Positions 35,629-47,987 of a stretch of DNA of 64,000 nt are shown here, one piece after another. Position 1 is the first letter of the stretch. Every line of letters starts with the position of its first letter. Both the position numbers and the translations under genes were made by a program. This stretch comes from Liolophura sinensis (Eukaryota > Mollusca > Polyplacophora > Chitonida > Chitonidae). The DNA is taken from contig NC_088296.1 in the NCBI RefSeq assembly GCF_032854445.1, positions 28,143,064-28,207,063 of the forward strand. The letters are read 5' to 3'. A model generated the notes under the pieces. It worked only from the letters and a program-made list of their open reading frames with translations. It ran no database searches and was not told the origin of the DNA.

Positions 35629-36017
35629 GTATAGATGATGTATGGATATGAGGCCAGACCACAATACTTTAAAACTAAACCCAAAAAGTACAGTTTCTCA
35701 ATATACTGAGAAGTGAAGAGGACATGATGTACCCATTTCCAGCCACACATAAATGTCAGCAACTCCTTTTAATCTCATGTTATTGTTTTTTACTCAAATT
35801 GCAAAAGTAGGGCCACTGCATTTGTTAAGTTCTATATTACTTTGACATTACAATCTGGTTGAAATACCTGATACGACAAAAAAGCAACTGACAATCGTAC
35901 CATTTTTACATTACCCCTGTGGATATGTGTATTTACGTGCAATATAAGTGAATGTGTCATGAATACCATTTTTTTGAAGTTTCATTTCAAGTATTACACT
36001 TTATTTACTTTCCACAG

Positions 36018-36116
36018 AATGGGCTGACACCTTTGCACTATGCAGCCCTGAACAACAGTGTGGTAGTTGTTCATGTGCTCCTGGAGAAGGGCTCTGATAT
36101 CGATGCACAGGATAAG
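36018..36116 (+). CDS. Ankyrin-repeat exon 13 (33 codons)
   Basis: Acceptor CTTTCCACAG, donor GTACGT. Opens NGLTPLHYAALNNSVVV and closes VLLEKGSDIDAQDK; G-A-D is G-S-D. Unit length before it is 1092 bp. Confidence 0.84.
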
Positions 36117-37124
36117 GTACGTAATATAGTGATGTGAGGCCGGCCACAATACTTGATGATAGATTGTGCTTTCCTATGTGCTTTACTCACGTGGCAATTG
36201 AGCCTTGAATTTCAAGACCTGTGCTATACGCCAAATCCACTGGCTGCCACTAAATAAATTTGCTCTACATAGGATGTAATGAGTGTGAATATTTCAAACT
36301 TCCATCCTTAGAAAGATGAGGCGACGACCACGTTAGTTGTTGAGCAGACAGAGTATTTCAGTTAGCACCCGAACACATATTAACGATTTAAGTTGTCGAA
36401 AACCCCTGAAAAAATTTCACCAACCTACGAACTTTATTCGGGGATGCAAATCTACATGCTGTTTTCAAACTCATAATGTGAGTCTTTTCGATAAGAATGG
36501 CTGAGCATTTCGTTGTCTACGTGAAATATTATAGCCAAAATGTATCTGTTAAAATAAAACAGCCGTTAGAGATGAGTTTAAATGATAACTACGATTCACT
36601 AAATTAAACTGTTAACATAGATAATTGTCACGTTGTGCCATCAAACAGTTAAGAAAGGTGTTTTTTTCGTTCGAAAGCTGTAGAAAATAACGCCAGTGTG
36701 TAGGAGTGCCTGTGACATAGACACATAGACATAGTGATTTTTAAAAGGCCAACTGCAAAATCAGTACATTGAGAAATGAAATGAACAAGACTTGCCCATT
36801 TCAAATCGTATATAAATGTCAACAGCGCCTTACACGTTCAGGTATTTGTTCAAATTCATAAAATACGACGCTGAAGGGCGCCGATGTCAATGTTCAGAAT
36901 CAGGCATAGCTGATGTATGGATACATTTGTATTTGTTAAATTCTACATTACTTTCACATTAAAACCTCGTTGAATTACCTAGTACGACACCAAAGCAACT
37001 GACAATCATTTTTACATTCCGCGTGTGGATTTGTGTATTTACGTACAATATTAGTGAATCTGTCATTAATAGCATTTTTACTGAAGTTGCATTTTAAGTA
37101 TTACATTATATTTACTTTGCACAG

Positions 37125-37223
37125 AATGGGTGCACATCTTTGCACTGTGCAGCACTGAATAACAGTGTGGATGTTGTTCGTGTGCTGCTGGAGAAGGGTG
37201 CTGATATCGATACACAGGATGAG
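37125..37223 (+). CDS. Ankyrin-repeat exon 14 (33 codons)
   Basis: Acceptor CTTTGCACAG, donor GTACGT after GAG. Opens NGCTSLHCAALNNSVDV and closes VLLEKGADIDTQDE. Last intact exon of the short-unit array; the following unit retains only CAGGATAAG with GTACAT at 37582-37596. Confidence 0.83.
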
Positions 37224-38635
37224 GTACGTGATATACTGATGTAAGACCGGCCACAATACTTGCCGATAGATGAGGTTTTGCTACGTAGTTTACTTACGTG
37301 GCAATTGAGCCTTGAATTTCAAGACCTGTGTTTACGCCAAATCCACTGGCTGCAACTAAATAAAATTGCTCTACATAGGATGTAATGAGTGTGAATATTT
37401 CAAACTTCCTTCCTTAAAAAAACGACGGATATATTACAACTAGCTCTTGTAGTCCGCAGATGTAACTAAGGTAACTTATTGACAGCGTTAGTTATTCGGC
37501 AGACAGAGTATTTCAGTTAGAGGCCGGACACATATTAACGACTTTAAGTTGTCCAAAACCTCTGAAAAAATTTTACCAACTCAGGATAAGGTACATGATA
37601 TGCTGATGTGAGTTCGGCCACAATATTTGCCGATATATGGTAGTTTGCTAGGTAGTTTACTCACGTGACAATTGACCTTTGAATTTCAAGACCTGCGCTA
37701 TGCGCCTAATTTTCTGTCTGCAGTTAAATAAATTTGCTCTGCATAGGATATAATAAGTGTGAATATTTCCAACTCGCATGTTAAGATTGACGGTGAATAT
37801 CTTTTAACGTCTTTTTGTAGCTTTCAGCGCTTCAGATCTTGAACAGACAGAATATGTTTATAGGTTCAGTAGAAGTAAATTATGTCGCGATAGCGTTTCT
37901 GCAATGGTAGCTTTCACACACATTTTCATAAAATGAATAATCGCCTGATAACATTATAACATGTATATCAGTATATCGTGAACCTCCAGTTATTAATTTA
38001 ATAAGACCAATTTCAAAGCATGTTTTGTATTGTTGATGAAGCGAAGAAAATTCAGCAATCCACATTTTGCCTCCATTTCTTGTACACCATTAGGTAAATA
38101 TTCGGTTGACCTGTACATTTACATGTAAGTTTTTTGATAGCAGTTTGTCAATTGTTTAATTGCCCAAGTGTGTACTCTTTAATTTACATCCATTATTACA
38201 GTGAGCTAATGTAGATTAGCTGGGGTAGGTAAACGTTCGTGTTATTTCCTTACCTGTGATCTATATGTTTGAAAACTACGTCATAGCAAACCTTTGATCA
38301 GATTTTTGACTTTCAAGTAAGAATACTGGTAATTGAAAGTACCGCCAAACACTAAGATTGTAGACTAAATTAGTTCGTAATACTTTGCAGAGTGTAAATG
38401 TCCACTGTGAAGTTAAAGAAAACGAGAAAAACACACACTATGAAGTGTATGTCAGACGAAATAGTTTTTTTTTTCTTCAAATTTTCACAATCTATCAAAT
38501 GGTTTTTAGTGGCCTTTTCTGGCCATATTGTGAACAGTGGCAATATGTAATGTAATAATATCTTTATCACTTGATAATTGCAGACTGCTAAACTACTACC
38601 TTAAAATGCGCTTGTTACAAAAATACAATAACTGA

Positions 38636-38836
38636 ACTGACCCTGAAGCAAAATATTTCTTAATGGATATATCATTCGTTGATGACGATCCTATGCTAAT
38701 GAAGAAGCCAGAGATCATCCATTGTTTTGATGATGACTCTGGATCCTTGATATCGCGAGAAGGTAAGGTTGGTGGAAACATTCTACGGGGAGCGGTGGAC
38801 ATCAGGCAACATCAGGCAACACGACTTGGAACATAG
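38636..38836 (+). other. Unidentified acidic open frame, possible decayed coding DNA
   Basis: Open for 66 codons from just after a stop: TDPEAKYFLMDISFVDDDPM, then KKPEIIHCFDDDSGSLISRE and KVGGNILRGAVDIRQ, ending at TAG. One frame over, the reading continues as NIDKFEKCNITASSVAFLEL up to a TGA. The D-rich composition looks like protein rather than random intron, but I do not recognise the family. It may be an exon, a dead transposon gene or chance. Confidence 0.28.
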
Positions 38837-39477
38837 ACAAATTCGAAAAATGTAACATTACTGCTAGTTCAGTTGCATTTTTAGAACTTGACAAAGACTT
38901 GACTGTACTGTCCAAAGGTCCTTGTGATTGACAGGTAACTGTCACTTGTAGTAGACTGTCTAGGGACACACCAACTGCTTACAGAGCGTTCCACCCAAAA
39001 CGTTGTTTGATAAATCTCAAGATGTTCGCTCTTAAGAGATGAAATTGTGAGTGCACACTATCCCAACAGTAAAGCAGACAAAATGCCTCAAGGATTATTA
39101 TGCAAATGCAGTTGTTCCCTAATGGAGAGAAAAAACGAGCCTCGTATCGAGTTTCCTTAGCTCAGTGTACTTAGAACAGCAATCCAGAAGCTTGACCAAA
39201 GGAACTTTGCCCTACACACAAAAGAGACCTTTGTTCTACAGTTGTGCATTAGAAACTAAATTCTACATAAAGATGAGCCTTCCTCCAGAAATAGCGACAT
39301 TAAGCCATAATCTTTCATATATTCATTCCTGAAGAAGTAGTGCAGGGAAGAAACAGAAATAGACTGTAGGAGTTAATGAAAACGTACAATGAAAAACACT
39401 TCTTATAACGAATGTTCTCCTTCTGTATCAAAAAGTGGTGTGCTGGACAGATTTACATCAAGGTCAAAACGTCCACT

Positions 39478-39704
39478 GCAGGGTCAATCATCGGTCGAGT
39501 CACACGATAGACATTAAAAGAGGAAGTTGTAACTTCCTCGCTTGGAGATCAACATGGAGTGGATAGTGCAAGAAGAGCGGTGAAAATCCGTGCTGCAAAC
39601 AAGGAGGCACATTACATCCACTCTAAGGATTGCTTCGTCGTCATATGGCTGAAAAATTGTTAGGTACGACGTTAATTAAACCCCAAGCACTCACAAACTT
39701 ACTC
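39478..39704 (+). mobile_element. SINE relic (same family as 49.3 kb)
   Basis: Shares the order GGTCGAGTC(G/A)CA, TTAAAAGAGGAAGTTGTAAC, ATAGTGCAA, AGCGGTG and the tail TACGACGTTAA...AGCACTCAC with 49298-49519. The tRNA-like head is eroded. Includes CATATGGCTGAAAAATTGTT, a tail segment typical of the full-length family. Confidence 0.65.
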
Positions 39705-40539
39705 AAAACGTCCACAAACAATCATACTCCACAGTGAGTTGGATGAATTACTTTACTTTGTTTTTCGAATGAGGAGAGAAATCTTCTCCGCTATCCAGAG
39801 AGCTTGACCTTACAACGAACCAATGACTGCCAATGGCCAGGTTTCCGTCATTACAGCCACCATGCAATTAAGACATCAAATTAAGAAGCAAGATATTAGT
39901 TAAACCTTTCATGTCACCCGCAGACAGATAAACGAGAATGTGGAAGTCCTTCTGAAAAAATCAAAAGTTTTGCTGTTTCCTTTAGTTTTTAGTGTCATCG
40001 TAAGACCCCTAATATGTGCCATTTTGAATTTATCATTAAACTTGAAATCAACAGTTTATTTTAACAGAAACATGATAGAATGCCCTAAATTGTTTCAAAA
40101 CATAAAGTTTATGTCTTTTTGTCATTTTCTGGCTGCAAGGAAAATTGCAGATAAAGTCCTTCTCGCCACTCTAGCTCACCCCTCTCCCAAGTCACGTAGG
40201 GCTAAACTATCTTCTTTTATCAAAAAATCTGCTGTTGTGTTTGAGAAGAATGTCTAGAATTAGTTAAGGAATTAGTTATATCAATGAATATCGGTTATAT
40301 GCCGTAACAACTTGCAGTAATATTCAATATTTACACATGTCATAAACATGTGTCGTTGTTGTACACCGATCTTGACATTTTCGCATGTAAAAGAATCAAC
40401 TTTCAAAGAGTATTTGACTGTTAAGCTTATAACAGTGTACACGACTTAAATAAATGTGACATATAACACAGGTGTAAATATGTAATCAACACGAAGGAAC
40501 TAAATACCGTTTCATGGGCAAAAGCCAACGTGTGCGCCT

Positions 40540-41170
40540 CTTTCACAAAACATCTGTAGCTGTCTAACGTCTGTTAGTTGGCTAAAGGTCATCTAGTCGA
40601 CTATTGTGAACAGGCTACGAAAAAATTCTCCAGCCTTTTCACAAAATTAAAACTGTGTAAAGCTTAGCCGGCTTACCATAGAAATTTGAATCCATGATGA
40701 TAATTATTAAATTGGCTTCAATAGATAAATAAATTAAACTACTATGTATAAATATTAAAAAAAGATGATAATTTCTTCTTTATTTTCGTTTTTGACGAAG
40801 TTTGCCAACAAAGGATCATAACTCTCAATAGTCCATCAAAACAAAACAACAACAACGGATGCGCTTTTTGAAAGCTTGAAAACGACCTTCATTTACTGAC
40901 AGAAGCTGATCTAATCCTATTTTTCCTAAATGAAAAAATTACCGTTCACAAACTGGAATAATAACACAACTTATGCCGGATTTGTGTCCTCCTACCCCCC
41001 CTTCGAACTTGACAAAAGATTTTGGGCTAAATTTCAAGCTCTAAGACAAAAGGCTTTAGTGGATAGCTCAATATTTCCCCTATGAAACGTGTTAGACAGA
41101 ATTGCGAGTTGGCCAGTTGAGTTAGCCGTCTAAGCTTAGCCTTTAGACTTTTGTGAAACGGTCCTCCAGG
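40540..41170. mobile_element. Possible non-autonomous DNA transposon (MITE-like)
   Basis: The left end has GCGCCTCTTTCACAAAACAT (about 40535). The right end has AGACTTTTGTGAAACGGTCC followed by AGGCGC. GCGCCT/AGGCGC and TTTCACAAAA/TTTTGTGAAA are inverted; GTTAG..GGCTAAAGG and CCTTTAG..CTAAC also pair loosely. There is no transposase and no certain target duplication. Ends of this type are common in invertebrate MITEs, but the match is short. Confidence 0.33.
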
Positions 41171-42276
41171 CGCTCTCCCTTCAAACACCTGATGCAGTTA
41201 CCTCTCTTTGTCAAATCCGTCGAGGCTCTCAGCACATTGGCTGGGCTTGATCGTAACGAAGTAACCGAGGACAGACGCGGCATAGTGCTCGACAGACGAA
41301 AAAATACGCAACATAAGTGTCAGAGAGGTCCTTGTATTTCAGGCATTATTTTGTGCCCAAACGCCATAACAAACTGCCACGGCAAGTAACTATAGTTATC
41401 ATTGCTTATATAACTATCGTTTGTACAAGCCTTCGAGTAAAATATACATTCTGTAAATGGCTTTAACATTAGCCTACAGAATAAAAGGTATTTTTATCAT
41501 TATTGAAATCTGAACTCCAAGCTATATAAATACATGTAACATCCAGTAACAATGTTTGTGAGAAAGATTTGCCGTGCGGATTTCTGGTGGAATCTGCGAG
41601 CTCACGTATACATCTCAACCTAGCACTTCATACAGCAAAATTCAAGAATTTTCTTTTCAAATCAAACTGAGTCTTACTTAGGACATGAACAGTTAATTAT
41701 GCTGTATAAGATTGTCCCAATATGGCAACTGTTCGCAAAGTGTATCCATTGACAGAGGACAGAAATTTAATCATGTCATATACCTATATACTGTAGAGTT
41801 TTAAATCATTGACGTCCTGTTAATTCCTTGTGAAATGGATCCAATTTGAGTCGTCTTCATACTGCTTATCTTTACCTTCACCCTTCCTAAGTGCACTTCG
41901 ATTAAGTCACTTTGACATATTCACTTTTTGACATATTCTTTGAGTAAAGCAATTTTTATAACTTTTTAACCTGTTACATCCTCTGCCACATATGTTTCTT
42001 TGTCACGTTCGTATGGAGCCCTGTACAAATAATAATTACTTTCATATTTTGAAAGCCTACACTGTTAATGACACTGTAAAAATGGAGATTATGTTTGTAG
42101 TGATGTGTTACACTGCGTTCTGACCTATTATGTTTATTTTTAAAGCTTTGTTGTTTTCTTGAACTCTTTGCTCTTATACTTTTACATAATCGGCTGTTAT
42201 ACTGAGTCTAATTGACCTTTGGAGTCTTAATGTAAACTAAACTACACTATTTTTACTGTCTGGCGACATAATTCAG

Positions 42277-42375
42277 GACGGGAGGACCGCTTTGCGCATC
42301 GCGTCAGAGTTAAACCATGTGGGCGTTGTTGTTCTGCTGGTAAAGAAGGCTGAGGATGCCAGTGTACAGGATAAG
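42277..42375 (+). CDS. Ankyrin-repeat exon 15, diverged (33 codons)
   Basis: Acceptor ACATAATTCAG, donor GTATGT. Opens DGRTALRIASELNHVG and closes LLVKKAEDASVQDK. T-P-L-H is T-A-L-R and the loop G-A-D is A-E-D, yet length, phase and end (VQDK) match. About 5 kb from exon 14, outside both repeat arrays; probably an older single-copy exon. Confidence 0.75.
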
Positions 42376-43199
42376 GTATGTGATACTGCATCTGTAGAGA
42401 GCTAATGAAATCAACCACAGTGTATGATGGCGAATGGTACAGAATTATGTGCCTTAAATACGTCGAAAGGCAACCTTAATTTGAACTGTGGCACATGGCC
42501 CAATCACGTGTTCATGTGCTATATGGAGAAACATACTTGGACCATTCTAGTTCATATCATGTAGCACTTAAGGCGAGTGTGCCCTTCCAAGTTGAACTTT
42601 TACAGCTCATTAAGTCTATCCTGTACTTCGGGTCATTCATTTTGTCATTACTTTGGATAACTATTATTGATACGTTATAGATATGGAAATTAAGCCTTCA
42701 CAGATTATATACAGAGTATTTCCACAAAAATTTTATCGTTGATGTAAATAAGGTTTGTACATCATTTTATAATCTACATAAAGTCTGGTGTTGGGACATT
42801 TTGTTACAAACTCAAAACGTGACATTATGGCACACGACATACTGACACGTGAAACCCGAGTAGCATTTAGTGTCAAAATATCGCTGATCGACATGCTGGG
42901 TACGGGCCTATATCGAACTGTCTTGTGCCTAAATGTCACTCTCCCTAATGTCGTCTATACATACTAAAATGTGCTGACTGGATATTACTGGATATGGAGT
43001 TTTAGCTGGCATTAAATGTATGCAGTATCTTCGATGGGAGACTGTGAGCATATCTGTAAACAGTGAGTAGGGTAAATATGTAACTGACTAGTTAAGATAT
43101 CTGTTGTATACCGGAGATATGTGCAGATGAGTTAAATATTGTAAACTTATGTCGTAATTGTAAATGCTATAACTGATACATAGTTATGACAATCCACAG
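42376..43199. other. Intron-like spacer between exons 15 and 16
   Basis: No repeat or coding feature recognised. The open frame at 42495-42680 (+) is unsupported. Confidence 0.4.
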
Positions 43200-43298
43200 A
43201 GAGGCCAGATGTCTTTGCACAAGGCAGTAATGGACGGTGATATAGACAGAGTTCGTCTACTCGTGAAGAAAGGAGTGAGTCTCACAACACAGGATCAG
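43200..43298 (+). CDS. Ankyrin-repeat exon 16 (33 codons)
   Basis: Acceptor ACAATCCACAG, donor GTATGT. Opens RGQMSLHKAVMDGDIDRV and closes LLVKKGVSLTTQDQ. The S-L-H-K-A core and G-D-x-x-x-V-R-L-L helix are good ankyrin features. Unique in the window, like exon 15. Confidence 0.78.
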
Positions 43299-45380
43299 GT
43301 ATGTTGAGTAGAACCAGCTATAATTAATAGATCAAGGGCTAAATCTTCATAACTACATGTAAATGTGTATGGTCCAAGTAAGGAATAATTCAAAAGACAC
43401 GTGGACCATACAGCTGTATTACACACTCCTCTCTCATTCAACTAGATCATGCAAATGTCTTCATACAAATGTCTTCTCTACCTAGCAAGAGCATGTCTTT
43501 CGTTGCATCCCACTATTTAAGTTTGTCTGAGTAGTTCGATTCTCGCTAATTCAAGATGAAAATGTAGCTGTCGAGGACATTAATTCCAAGATCTGCTTTA
43601 TGTTGGTAATAGTAATGACAACTACGGTAAAAGGGAGACAAACGTCAAAAAAAAAAAAAAAAAACCGCATGTTGGATTTGAAACGCAGACAGCCAGGTAT
43701 CTAGTACAATGGTAATGCTACTATAGGCCAGCATACAGGGTATGTGGCTTTGATCTTCTGCTTGTAGCCGAAAACAAAAGACACAAAGAATAGACTGTTG
43801 CAAGGTTGATGCCTGTTGCCGCGATAAATTAGAGTGGCGAAGAAATTCCATGCAGTCTTACACAAACTCGCCTGGTAAATAGATAAGAGGCTTTCGAACA
43901 GTTTTGAACACTTTTCTTGCTAATTTCATAAAAAACTACATCGCACGAGAGAAAACTAAGAGCAGAATGGATATAAGCAGTCTGAAATATATCAGAAAAC
44001 TTGAAGGTTATACAAATCCAGAAATTTTCGTGATCTGATATTTTTGACCAGCTTTAAAGTTGTGAACGAACTTCGACGCCTTCCTTAAACTTCATATACA
44101 CATGGTCAGTTTACAAGAATATGAAATTTTACAAAAATTGGTTCATTAGTGAAAAGACGTTTTAAAACAATTCTAAGATGAAAGAAATCCAAAATGGCCG
44201 ACAAAACGAGCGACCAACTTTGTCCCGTTTTTACACAATGTTCTCTGCCTGCCAGGTCTCGCTTAACGCTCAGCACTGGAAGGTTAGAACAGGGAAAGAA
44301 GACTGAAATGTGACTGGGCTGGGTGTCATGTCTTGTGTCTTTGGCATGAAACTTCAGTGTCGGCACCCAGGACTTCCCCTGCCACAAGAGGACACAGTAT
44401 ATGTACACACACCTAATGACTCCTCTTCGTCATATTTATTCATTCATTCTTAGGACTTTCCTAAGACATACATACGTTTCATTAAAATTGAAATGAATTT
44501 ACTCTCACCTAGCGGTAACAAAATTTGCCTAAATCTCACGTAGTTTTACTTAAGGCCATTAAAAAATTTAACTTTAAGTTTTGAAAGGTATTTTAGCGAT
44601 CACGTGAAAACCACAGCTTGAAGTGGAATTGTAAATGTCATAATCCTGAGGTCAGTTAGGCTTTTGTTGGAGCCAATTGTGCACATTTTACAGTAGACTT
44701 AACTTTGCCTATTTTGCCTAATTTACACATGGTATTTATTTATATTAAAAAGGTTTGATTGGCACAAGACTGCATGTCTACAATCACGTGTTCCAAGTTT
44801 CAGGTCAAACGGTTCAGTTGTTCTGGAAAATAAGATTCTTAAAAGGGTTTTCATATAAATCCAGATGTTACCAAGTCAAAGCTTTCCTCGCAGTGTCAGC
44901 TTGGTTCTGCTCAGTCACAGCTTAGTGCAGGTTGGTGAATAACCAAGGCTGAAAGTACTACAATATCGAGAGTAACGCCAGATCAGAGATGGCAGTGACA
45001 CAAATGATACAAAACATACCTAAGCAATAAGTTTTGGACTCTTGGCAGCTTTCCTGGTTTAGGTCTGCATTCAAATTTTTCAGTTAATGCTTCACTAAAA
45101 GCGTCACACACACACTGCTTAGCGACATGGCTCAGGCGAGAGTAACATACAAAAGAATATACACCATGGGAAGGATTCAAGGTGGACAATTCTGTAAGAA
45201 TTTGTACCGATTTAAATAGTAATTTCTTCGACCTCACTGACCTGGGATTGCTGATGGGTTTTCTTGTCATCACAAAAAATAAATTATCCAAACGCTTCAG
45301 GTTAGGGGACTTGTGTCACAGCTCTGCACCGCTCCGATGCACAGTTTTTGTTTCTTCACCTACATGACATACACCTGTCC

Positions 45381-45472
45381 GGTTTCCACCCACCATAATT
45401 CTTGCCGCCGTCGTATAAGTGAAATATTCTTGAGTACGGCGTAAAACACCAATCAAATAAATAAATAAATAA
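45381..45472 (+). mobile_element. SINE 3' fragment
   Basis: Matches the last ~90 bp of the SINEs at 22146 and 52797 in opposite orientation: GGTTTCCACCCACCATAATT, GCCGCCGTCGTATAAGTGAA, ATATTCTTGAGTACGGCGTA, then AAACACCAATCAAAT and (AAAT)n. The head is missing. Confidence 0.85.
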
Positions 45473-45589
45473 CAATGTCCAGCAAAATTATAAAAATCTG
45501 CCCGGCTGTCACACTGTATAATGTAGTTAATACACCGCTTTTCGTGGAACACAGCTGCGCGCTACTGATCAGATTACGCCATTACCTCA

Positions 45590-45985
45590 GTCTGTGGTGC
45601 TGTGTGTGACCACGGCAGTGTGGTACATCGCTACGGTGCCGTGGTGCAGTGTATGACCGGGGCACTTTGGTACAATGTGACCACGAAACTGAAGTACATC
45701 GCTACGGTGCTGTGGTGCTGTTTGTGACTGCGGCACTGTGGTACAGTTTGACGGTGGCACTGTAGTATATTGTTACGATGCTACGGCGCTGTGGCGCTGT
45801 GTGTGGCCGCGGTGCTGTAGTACATCGTTACGGTGTTGTGGTGCTATTAGCGACCGCGACACTGTGGTACAGTGTGATTGCAAGACTGTGGTGCATCGCT
45901 ACGTTGTTGTGGTGCTACGTGTGACCGCGCTACAGCGATACAGTGTGATTGCGGCACTGCGGACTAACGCAACACATCCTTGGTC
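45590..45985. repeat. GC-rich minisatellite in front of exon A (module 1)
   Basis: Degenerate units built from CGGCACTGTGGTACA and CATCGCTACGGTGCTGTGGT with GTGTGACCGCGG between them, spaced in roughly 24- and 47-bp steps (about 71 bp per composite). Ends about 120 bp before exon A, as does the matching array at 54945-55755. Confidence 0.85.
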
Positions 45986-46106
45986 AGTTCGGTTTATCAA
46001 TAGATAGTTTGTTTACCTACACGATATACACTAACAATCGGGAGATACATCTATACCACTGGTGTCTATGAACCTATTACATGTATGTTATTATGACATT
46101 CCACAG

Positions 46107-46205
46107 GAAGGAGAAACGGCTGTTCATTGGGCAGTGCGTAAAAATAATGTGGATCTTGTCCATCAGATTCTAGATCTGGGCGGTGACATCAACATTCAGA
46201 ATAAG
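46107..46205 (+). CDS. Ankyrin-repeat exon 17, type A (33 codons)
   Basis: Acceptor ACATTCCACAG, donor GTGAGT. Opens EGETAVHWAVRKNNVDLV and closes ILDLGGDINIQNK. A-V-H-W replaces P-L-H-x; V-N-A is I-N-I. First exon of module 1; its partner is exon 24 at 55888. Confidence 0.83.
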
Positions 46206-47987
46206 GTGAGTTGTTGTTGTTGCTTAGGAAACACACACGGTACATATGTGACGAGCTACATGTTACAATGTGGAATCCCTGTGGTCTTAAATAAAAAGAA
46301 CACATTTATACAACCTATGCCTTACATTGTATGGAGTTTTTTTAAAGTTTTCGTCACGGTGTAAACATCGTTGTTTTCTACAAAATCCACCGATACGACA
46401 AACATTAAAAGTCCACTATTTTCACCACGCTTTAGACCTATCCAATGAAAAGCCTCCTTTCCTCCTCTTAAATCTTCATTGTGACGTCACTGTGCTTAAG
46501 GTTTTACTTCTACCATAAGTATCATGTCCAGTAGTAGCTAAATACGTACGTATATCGTGAATATTAATGTGTTTAGACCAAGGAAGAGTTTGGGATTCAC
46601 TAGAGGGCACATCATGTCTACATCCGTGGCTGTAGGCTACCAAATTGTGTCTGAAATGCCATTCCCTAAATAGCTACTGGGCAAACCTAAGCACGATGAC
46701 GTATGTTATTGTTAAAATCGCGGCCTAAAAAGACTTCTAAGCCTTCGATGTTTAACTATAAATTATTCAAATAACAAGCACTGCTGGCAGAAAATTGTGA
46801 TATTTTATTTAAGCTTAAACATAGCTCTTTCACATAAGTTATAGGTTGTATGAGTGTGTTCTTTTCTTTGAAATGAAATCAATGTTACAAAGCTGTTTGT
46901 ATAATACACTCTTTTCTGAAATAGAATTTTGACTAGTATTTGGTTAGTAAACATGACGGAACTCCTGAATACAAGCCTCCTGAATACACAATCCTGAACA
47001 CCCAAGTACTTTGTGCAGTTATCTTCGTGTAACCCAAATTTTAATCCACTACAAATGAAAGTCTGAATGTCATACATTTGCCTGCTCAAAGCTGTTTTCT
47101 TGCTTACGTTCTAGTAGGGAGGATGACTTAACTCGATAAAAAATTTTGTTACATAAACATGAAAACCTGAGGCAGCCAAATTGTACTGCTGATGCACCTG
47201 GACTTTCTGTATTGTTTCGTCATAAATTTTGTTCCAACGTAAGTAAACCCGACCACAGAGTTAACTACATCGGGTATCACCACATTATATTACCATTTAA
47301 GCATTGATCCTTCTATTCATGTACATGCCTAAATAGCAGGAAATAACACGGCCGCTAGCACCCGGCCTTAAGATGAATTAGGTAAGAAAAATAAAGTGTT
47401 ATTACTGACAATTAATTTGACGTCACTGGTCTAGAAGGACTCAAATGCTGTGTAGTCATCAAATTTAACACACAGCACCGTTAAAAGAATGCGAAGGAAC
47501 CAGGCCTTATGGAGGCTTAGTCCACCAGCAGAATCGGGGGATATAGCGATACAATATAATAAATCTTACAACACAGAGAGTATCAGCAGTGTGATAGTTG
47601 GCAAATTATATGAGAATACAATATAATTAATCACACAGAACAAAGAGTAAAGGCAATGTGGTAGTTGACAAGCAGTCACCTGTGCAACAACGCTTCTTTT
47701 CGGTCTACGCTTTTCACTCAGTTAGGGTTTTATTCTCACTGTTCGTTTAAATGCTTAAATGGTAGTAAATTGCCCCCCTCCCTCAAGGCACAATGGCCTA
47801 AGCAGATTTAGTTAAAAAATTAATAAATAAATAAAAACCGGTGATGTTAGTTGCAATTTCTTTTTTCCCAATATGTCTGAATTTAAAAATTTGGCGAAAT
47901 GAAGTTTTGTGACGTGGGTTCATCGGCGCAAGTTCTGCATGCCTGGAGATAAGGTCGTGGTTTATATATTATTGTTACGGTACACAG
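46206..47987. other. Intron between exons A and B, module 1
   Basis: Contains a block (about 46990-47370) that recurs at 60950-61345 as the remains of module 4, including TTTGCCTGCTCAAAG, TTTTCTTGCTTACGTTCTA and ATAGCAGGAAATAACACGGC. The equivalent module 3 intron is over 1 kb shorter. No gene seen. Confidence 0.6.

Larger units (their letters stand above)
23003..37800 (+). repeat. Tandem array of ~1.1-1.3 kb ankyrin units
   Basis: About eleven head-to-tail units. Exon-to-exon distances are 1275, 1152, 1275, 1274, 1258, 1275, 2708 (1260 without a LINE insertion), 1092 and 1107 bp. A full unit holds: a GACAGCTGTAGAAAATAACG block; a truncated exon relic ending ...GTACAGAATCAG; a CATTTCCAGCCACA block; a GTTGAAATACCTGATACGAC block; the live 99-bp exon; and a GCCGGCCACAATACTTGAC block. 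Relics lie at 23411-23448, 24280-24317 (ends in TAG), 25556-25593, 26708-26745, 27985-28020, 29259-29294, 30516-30553, 31792-31827, 34496-34533, 35561-35628 and 36866-36903. The final unit keeps only the last nine exon bases (37582-37590). Confidence 0.92.
37800..42276. other. Mostly unique spacer between exon 14 and exon 15
   Basis: No ankyrin exon recognised in about 4.4 kb. It contains a SINE relic (39478-39704), an unassigned acidic open frame (38636-38836) and a possible MITE (40540-41170). The 105-codon open frame at 39940-40257 has no recognisable domain. Confidence 0.45.

Noticed and set aside
39940-40257. 105-codon plus ORF beginning MEVLLKKSKVLLFP, reminiscent of an ankyrin helix
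   Set aside because: Only about seven residues resemble ankyrin (VEVLLKK); no 33-codon exon boundaries, G-A-D loop or donor follow.
43640-43735. Possible minus-strand tRNA or SINE head next to an A18 tract (GCGTTTCAAATCC resembles a B box)
   Set aside because: No acceptor-stem pairing and only a weak A box; at best an eroded SINE head, too little to annotate.
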